Shown here piece by piece: positions 59,901 to 64,000 of a stretch of DNA of 64,000 nt. How positions within the stretch are numbered: the first letter of the stretch is position 1; every line of letters begins with the position of its first letter. The position numbers and the translations under genes are program-made. The stretch comes from Liolophura sinensis (lineage: Eukaryota; Mollusca; Polyplacophora; Chitonida; Chitonidae): contig NC_088302.1 in the NCBI RefSeq assembly GCF_032854445.1, positions 2,970,023-3,034,022 of the forward strand. Reading direction: 5' to 3'. The notes beneath the pieces were generated by a model that saw only the letters and a program-made list of their open reading frames with translations, ran no database searches and was not told where the DNA came from.

Positions 59901-62900
59901 CATACCCTCTAATGGCAATGACCAATACAGGTGAAAACTTTTATACTCTCTAATGGCAATGACCAATACAGGTGTAAACTTTTATACTCTCTAATGGCAA
60001 TGAACAATACAGGTGTAAACTTTTATACTCTCTAATGGCAATGACCAATACAGGAGTAAACTTTTATACCCTCTAATGGCAATGACCAATACAGGTGTAA
60101 ACTTTTATACTCTCTAATGGCAATGACCAATACAGGTGAAAACTTTTATACTCTCCAATGGCAATGACCAATACAGGTGTAAACTTTTATACTCTCTAAT
60201 GGCAATGAACAATACAGGTGTAAACTTTTATACTCTCTAATGGCAATGACCAATACAGGTGTAAACTTTTATACTCTCTAATAGCAATGACAAATACAGG
60301 TGTACACTTTTATACTCTCTAATGGCAAAGGCCAATATAGATGTAAACTTTTACACCCTCTAATGGCAATGACCAATACAGGTGTAAACTTTTATACTCT
60401 TTAATGGCAATGACCAATACAGGAGTAAACTTTTATACCCTCAAATGGCAATGACCAATACAGATGTAAACTTTTACACTCTCTAATGACATGACCAATA
60501 CAGATTTAAACTTTTATACCCTCTAATGGCAATGACCAATACAGGTGTAAACTTTTATACTCTCTAATGGCAATGACCAATACAGGAGTAAACTTTTATA
60601 CTCTCTAATGGCAATGACCAATACAGGTGTACACTTTTATACTCTCTAATGGCAATGACCAATACAGATGTAAACTTTTATACCCTCAAATGGCAATGAC
60701 CAATACAGATGTAAACTTTTACACTCTCTAATGACATGACCAATACAGATTTAAACTTTTATACCCTCTAATGGCAATGACCAATACAGGTGTAAACTTT
60801 TATACTCTCTAATGGCAATGACCAATACAGGAGTAAACTTTTATACTCTCTAATGGCAATGACCAATACAGGTGTAAACTTTTATACTCTCTAATGGCAA
60901 TGACCAATACAAGTGTAAACTTTTATACTCTCTAATGGCAATGACCAATACAAATGTAAACTTTTATACCCTCTAATGGCAATGACCAATACAGGAGTAA
61001 ATATTTCTACCCTCTAACGGCAAGGACCAATACACATCACAGATCTAGTGATCGTGGAGAAGCTATACTAAATCCCATGATGTACTCAGACAAATAATAC
61101 TAGATTTACACTTTAGATTTTGTAGAGATACATGTACACATATAATCAAATTAGGCTTTACTACCTGTCTAGATTCTTGAAGATGTTGACCAAGTCGTCT
61201 TTGGCAGTCAGCTGGACAGCAAAAGCTGCATGATGACTCTCTAGTACAGCTCTGTGACAAAGCAAGCCCAAATCAATCATGTCAGTATGATACATGATTA
61301 TGGCTTAAGTCAGGATTATAATTGCAGCCAAATTACTGTCATAGAAAAATAGCATTTACCTGTACACAACATCCTGCAGTTTTCTATGAAGTTTGACCAG
61401 ACATTCTTAAGGCCAGCAAAACATCTGCTTTTGCATAAAGTATAAACACAAAACTTTTATTTATTATTTTATTACACAATTTGTATTTCAGAAAAAATTT
61501 TTCCCATTCTTAGCCAGTGCAGTAATTGTAGATGAACTCACAGGTCATTATATAAGATGGCCAGTGGATTTCTCTCATTCACTAAGAAAGCGTTTGTCTT
61601 TCCCGGGTGATCAACATCATGAACAACGGCTGCTATTAGACATGCCACCTCATCCAACTGGTCAAAAATGTTCTGAAACACAAATTGTGATAATGCTTGT
61701 CAATAAAACATCAATAAATCTATTGTTGTTTTTGTTGTCTGATGTACCAGCTTTATGCTGCTGAATGATGAAATCTACCTGATTTAACTTAGCAGAGAGA
61801 TATCAAATATCACTTTGTTATTATGACAGCTCAATACAAATGACCTACAGAATTTTTGACAACGAAATAACCCTTCAAGATCCTACTCAAGTTGTTTACT
61901 CCATAATCAACTTGAAAATAGAATGGTTTAAAACCTCTGGAACATATTTCCCTTTGTATCTCATAACCTGAATGTCCCCACACTGTTCATACCTGACTGT
62001 ATCCACACTTATAACACATCTCTACTTGTATTATCATTACACCTTATATCTACATGTCCATGTACAAAATACATTGCACATTATTTCTGTAATTTGGTGG
62101 CAGAGGTGAGATATTTCCTTTTTTTTTAGAGTACTGTCAGAGTTATCTCGCCTTGGTTCTGTCTCTGTCCAGAAAGTAAGCCGTGGCCTGCAGTACGTCC
62201 GAGGCGTGGGTAGAGTTGTGGTAGGAATTACAGGCGTGATAATTAGCTTCTATCAGTTGTAGCCAATTCCGCAAACAGGTCTCACTAACATCCAGGTATT
62301 CACAAACACCAAACCTTGTAAATATCTTCATACCTAAATAAACCAACGGCCTGCAAAACAATCAGAGACACTTCACAATATGTACATGTATCTACACAAA
62401 CTAACTCTGCCAAACACAGAAACAATATTTCAGAAACATAAAGCCATTTTGCAGGTTTTTGACACTTAACATTATGACATCAGATCAGAGTGACGTTTCT
62501 TTACAATGTGACACTGTTGCTTTAGGCATGATAGGGTCAATCTGTCAATATTAACAGATATGTATATACAGAACAGTTAGCTTTCCTCACTGAACTATGC
62601 TCTTGGGTGGGTTTGGGTATGGAGTATTGAGAAAATCATGATATCCTGCTGAGGCTTTGATAGAAAACTCAAATCAAATGTTAAATGATAGGGAAGTAGC
62701 TCTAAGTTGGCATAAAACGGCCACATATCATGGTGTACCAGGAAGTGATTCTGTTGTCATGATGACATAATTTGAAAGCTGCACATTACACATTCTCAGC
62801 TGATCAGAAAACGAGATCAGAATACACTGTAAACAAATAATGATCTGTGTGTGACCATATCTCCTCATTCATTCTGGTATATTATCATATTATTATTTTC

Positions 62901-64000
62901 CTCCCCGACACTAACCTAGAATTACTGGCCAGTTCTAAATCTATCACATTGAAATCCCAAGTATTCTCCGTTTCAAGGATAGCAGCGATGTTCTGGGGAA
63001 CCTGAGCAAGGGCTGCCGTCGGGGTAGGAATGTGAGCGTGGATGTGGTGGTCTGTAACCATGGCAATATTATAACACATAAAAACATTATAAAAGTAAAC
63101 AGCAAATCAACACCTGCCTGGCTGAATGTCAGATTGATATTTACAAGTTAAGTTATGCTTTATCAAAAGTGGATTGCTGTCATGATTGATAATCAAATCT
63201 AAGTTATCTTTTTAGTGTCAACTATTCAAGGCTACTGGACTTCATCTCATATAAATTTGAAAACTGAAAGCAGCACAACTTCTTCTAAACAAAGTTTGAT
63301 ATGGAATTTAAATAACTTACGTGGTTTTGTAATGGAGACATCATTAGCTGAGAAGCGCCTGTTAAGTCCTTGCTGTAAGACGACATGAGATGACAATTTT
63401 AATAGATACAACATGTACATGTAAATACTCTTTGTTCAAAGTGACAATAATAGGACTGGGCCTCCGTGGCTGACGGGGTTAACACGCCAGTGCAGCCCAA
63501 TGACCGAGGAGCCTCCCAACAATGAGGAGTGAGTTCAAGTCCAGCTCATGCTGGCTTCCTCTATGGCCATACGTGGGAGGGTCTGCCAGCAACCTGTGGA
63601 TGGCCATGGGTTTCCCCTAGCCTGGTTTCCTCCTACCATAATGCTGGTCACAGTCATTTAAGTGAAATATTCTTGAGCACTGGCGTAAAATACCTTTCCA
63701 ATAAATAAATAAATAAATAAATAACAATAAGACAAAGCCTCTGATAAAGAGAATTCATGCAAAAAGATATATTTTGATAGAAATCTCACCAGGACATATC
63801 CCCCAACTGATCGTTTGTTGCTTAACATATGTGTAGACATTTTGCGTAAGTTCTGTTAGCAATATATACGTAGACAGTACTCTATGAAACGGGCAAACAT
63901 ACAGATATAAATAGGAAACCTCAAAGAGATGTACTCACAGACATGAGACCGCCAACAAGGTCAGAGGTCATTTGATCTTCATCTTTCATCTGCTGTGTGA
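56801..64000 (-). CDS. PDE8: PDE8-type 3',5'-cyclic-AMP phosphodiesterase, 3' part of gene
   Basis: Ten exons on the minus strand (63939-64000, 63321-63372, 62916-63051, 62152-62350, 61542-61672, 61165-61251, 59480-59618, 58796-58969, 57210-57339, 56801-56910) join in phase and encode about 390 residues. They cover a linker, the whole PDEase catalytic domain and the C terminus. Visible hallmarks are HNSTHA and HDVDHPG (metal ligands), LIKCADVSN (metal-binding aspartate) and [10 protein letters not shown], with the invariant glutamine that holds the nucleotide ring. Closeness to animal PDE8A/B is strongest in [36 protein letters not shown] and [10 protein letters not shown]. The enzyme hydrolyses cAMP to AMP with high affinity and is insensitive to IBMX in vertebrates. 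The N-terminal REC and PAS regions of PDE8 would lie beyond position 64000. Confidence 0.95.
57210..57339 (-). CDS. PDE8: PDE8 exon with the invariant glutamine
   Basis: 130 bp, acceptor cttgtag, donor GGGACT|GTAAGT. Encodes [20 protein letters not shown], then [17 protein letters not shown]. The glutamine of KSQ is the substrate-orienting residue of PDEs. Confidence 0.95.
57528..57605 (-). mobile_element. SINE family 1 3'-end fragment in a PDE8 intron
   Basis: Reads aatttatttatttcattggt, gttttacgccatactcgaga, then acagcagcaagcattatggt. Flanked by gaccaat on the left and gaccaatgac on the right, a probable target duplication. Confidence 0.82.
57770..58338. repeat. GACA-rich minisatellite in a PDE8 intron
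   Basis: Imperfect 12-bp units gacagacagagg and gacagatggaca. Long ORFs occur in all minus-strand frames and one plus-strand frame (up to 209 codons), all from the repeat. Confidence 0.95.
58336..58686. repeat. About 350-bp tandem duplication of exon end, intron and GACA repeat
   Basis: The segment caattaatatcatgggacta to gtgttcgaaaacatcag occurs at 58339-58531 and again, with the real exon, at 58683-58875. Between them lies another block of GACA-type repeats. The duplication breakpoint lies in GACA sequence on one side and in the exon on the other. Confidence 0.88.
58451..58531 (-). pseudogene. Duplicated, inactive 3' piece of the preceding PDE8 exon
   Basis: Near-identical to 58796-58875, including the donor side. 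It carries a single-base insertion (ttcgaaaacatc against ttcgaaacatc) and a G-to-A change that turns a tryptophan codon into TGA. It has no acceptor: upstream it runs directly into GACA repeats. Using it would break the protein, so it should be skipped by splicing. Confidence 0.9.
58796..58969 (-). CDS. PDE8: PDE8 exon with metal-binding aspartate
   Basis: 174 bp, phase 0 at both ends, acceptor tttcag, donor CAG|GTGTGTG. It encodes [20 protein letters not shown] and [12 protein letters not shown]. The first 20 residues ([18 protein letters not shown]) are a serine-rich loop. The last part of this exon is copied at 58451-58531. Confidence 0.95.
59480..59618 (-). CDS. PDE8: PDE8 exon
   Basis: 139 bp, acceptor ttttcag, donor GGG|GTAAGT. 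Encodes [20 protein letters not shown] and VNGINKAVL, the conserved helix with ATDMAKHF. Confidence 0.95.
59885..61040. repeat. 41-bp tandem array in a PDE8 intron, about 28 units
   Basis: Units of taaacttttatactctctaa followed by tggcaatgaccaatacaggt and g. Minor variants (aggagtaaac, agatttaaac, a unit with catgac lacking one a) recur at regular distances: a block near 60420-60600 is repeated near 60670-60840, so a multi-unit segment was duplicated. It separates the exons at 61165-61251 and 59480-59618. Confidence 0.95.
61165..61251 (-). CDS. PDE8: PDE8 exon
   Basis: 87 bp, acceptor tcacag, donor CAG|GTAGTA. Encodes [20 protein letters not shown], closely matching the PDE8 family at this point. 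Confidence 0.93.
61542..61672 (-). CDS. PDE8: PDE8 exon with HDVDHPG motif
   Basis: 131 bp, acceptor tttcag, donor CT|GTGAGT. It encodes [20 protein letters not shown], carrying the second metal-binding motif, and ends in NPLAILYND. Confidence 0.95.
62152..62350 (-). CDS. PDE8: PDE8 exon with HNSTHA motif, GC donor
   Basis: 199 bp. Encodes [20 protein letters not shown] and the metal-site helix with [19 protein letters not shown]. The acceptor is tttgcag. Alignment with the PDE8 family requires the exon to end at ACCAAG, where the intron begins GCGAGA; reading on gives an in-frame TAA two codons later and no GT donor lies before it. This is therefore a GC-AG intron. Confidence 0.93.
62916..63051 (-). 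CDS. PDE8: PDE8 exon, start of catalytic domain
   Basis: 136 bp, acceptor gttacag, donor AG|GTTAGT. It contains [16 protein letters not shown], the conserved entry into the PDE8 catalytic domain, preceded by a proline- and histidine-rich stretch. Confidence 0.92.
63321..63372 (-). CDS. PDE8: PDE8 exon
   Basis: 52 bp between acceptor ttacag and donor GTAAGT; starts in phase 0 and ends in phase 1. Encodes [17 protein letters not shown], a basic linker with a possible RRFS phosphorylation-type motif before the catalytic domain. Confidence 0.8.
63457..63716 (+). mobile_element. SINE family 1, near full length, in a PDE8 intron
   Basis: Begins with the tRNA-like head gggcctccgtggctgacggg, has the B-box-like gagttcaagtccagctcatg, then tgctggcttcctctatggcc and aagtgaaatattcttgagca, and ends in a long (aaat)n tail. 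It is antisense to the host gene. Confidence 0.93.
63939..64000 (-). CDS. PDE8: PDE8 exon (partial, first in window)
   Basis: Runs off the window edge. It ends with a donor (ATGTCT|GTGAGT) in phase 0. Encodes an acidic linker piece ([15 protein letters not shown]). The weak conservation of this linker makes this the least certain exon of the set. Confidence 0.7.

Noticed and set aside
846-61040. CRISPR arrays
   Set aside because: All periodic structures are head-to-tail minisatellites without unique spacers, in an intron-containing animal genome.

Overview
The window is animal nuclear DNA, most likely from a mollusc. It has intron-containing genes, an AT-rich background, and at least ten copies of a tRNA-derived SINE whose 3' half reads (reverse strand) gattggtgttttacgcc...; I associate this family with molluscs, but the species is not determined. 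There are no operons, CRISPR arrays or bacterial-type genes.

Layout. 0-5 kb: a MITE-derived start followed by a 60-bp minisatellite of about 47 units, many carrying the octamer TGACGTCA, then 74-bp and 61-bp arrays. 5-26 kb: mostly AT-rich, gene-poor sequence holding one convincing unassigned exon (5138-5269, minus), a cysteine-rich ORF (about 16.1 kb), a 4.7-kb array of 70/71-bp units, a long-stem foldback element, SINEs, a MITE, and a GC-richer patch near 26.1-26.3 kb that may be a promoter. 27-29.4 kb: 25-bp and 61-bp arrays around a full-length SINE of a second family.

29.5-40.3 kb: a GC-richer block that is a decayed Maverick/Polinton (adintovirus-like) element. It has pieces of a protein-primed family B DNA polymerase on the plus strand. 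On the minus strand it has an F54H12.2-like capsid protein, a small hydrophobic structural protein, a second structural protein, a Polinton-type ORF, an A32-like packaging ATPase and an integrase with C-terminal chromodomain. All carry stops, frameshifts or lost motif residues, and SINEs have inserted into it. These genes once formed a virus-like replication, packaging and integration set; none looks intact.

40.5-56 kb: a MITE related to the 60-bp array, a SINE nested in a 27-bp array, a 1.6-kb array of 21-bp units, a reverse transcriptase fragment, and many short minisatellites (51, 33, 35-41, 36, 55 bp). Tandem arrays cover roughly a quarter of the window by my coordinates. Several have periods divisible by three, which creates long but meaningless ORFs.

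56.8-64 kb: the 3' part of one clearly functional host gene on the minus strand, a PDE8-type cAMP phosphodiesterase. Ten exons cover a linker and the whole catalytic domain with metal ligands and the invariant glutamine; the 5' part lies beyond the window. One intron uses a GC-AG splice pair, and a partial tandem duplication copied the end of one exon together with a GACA minisatellite.
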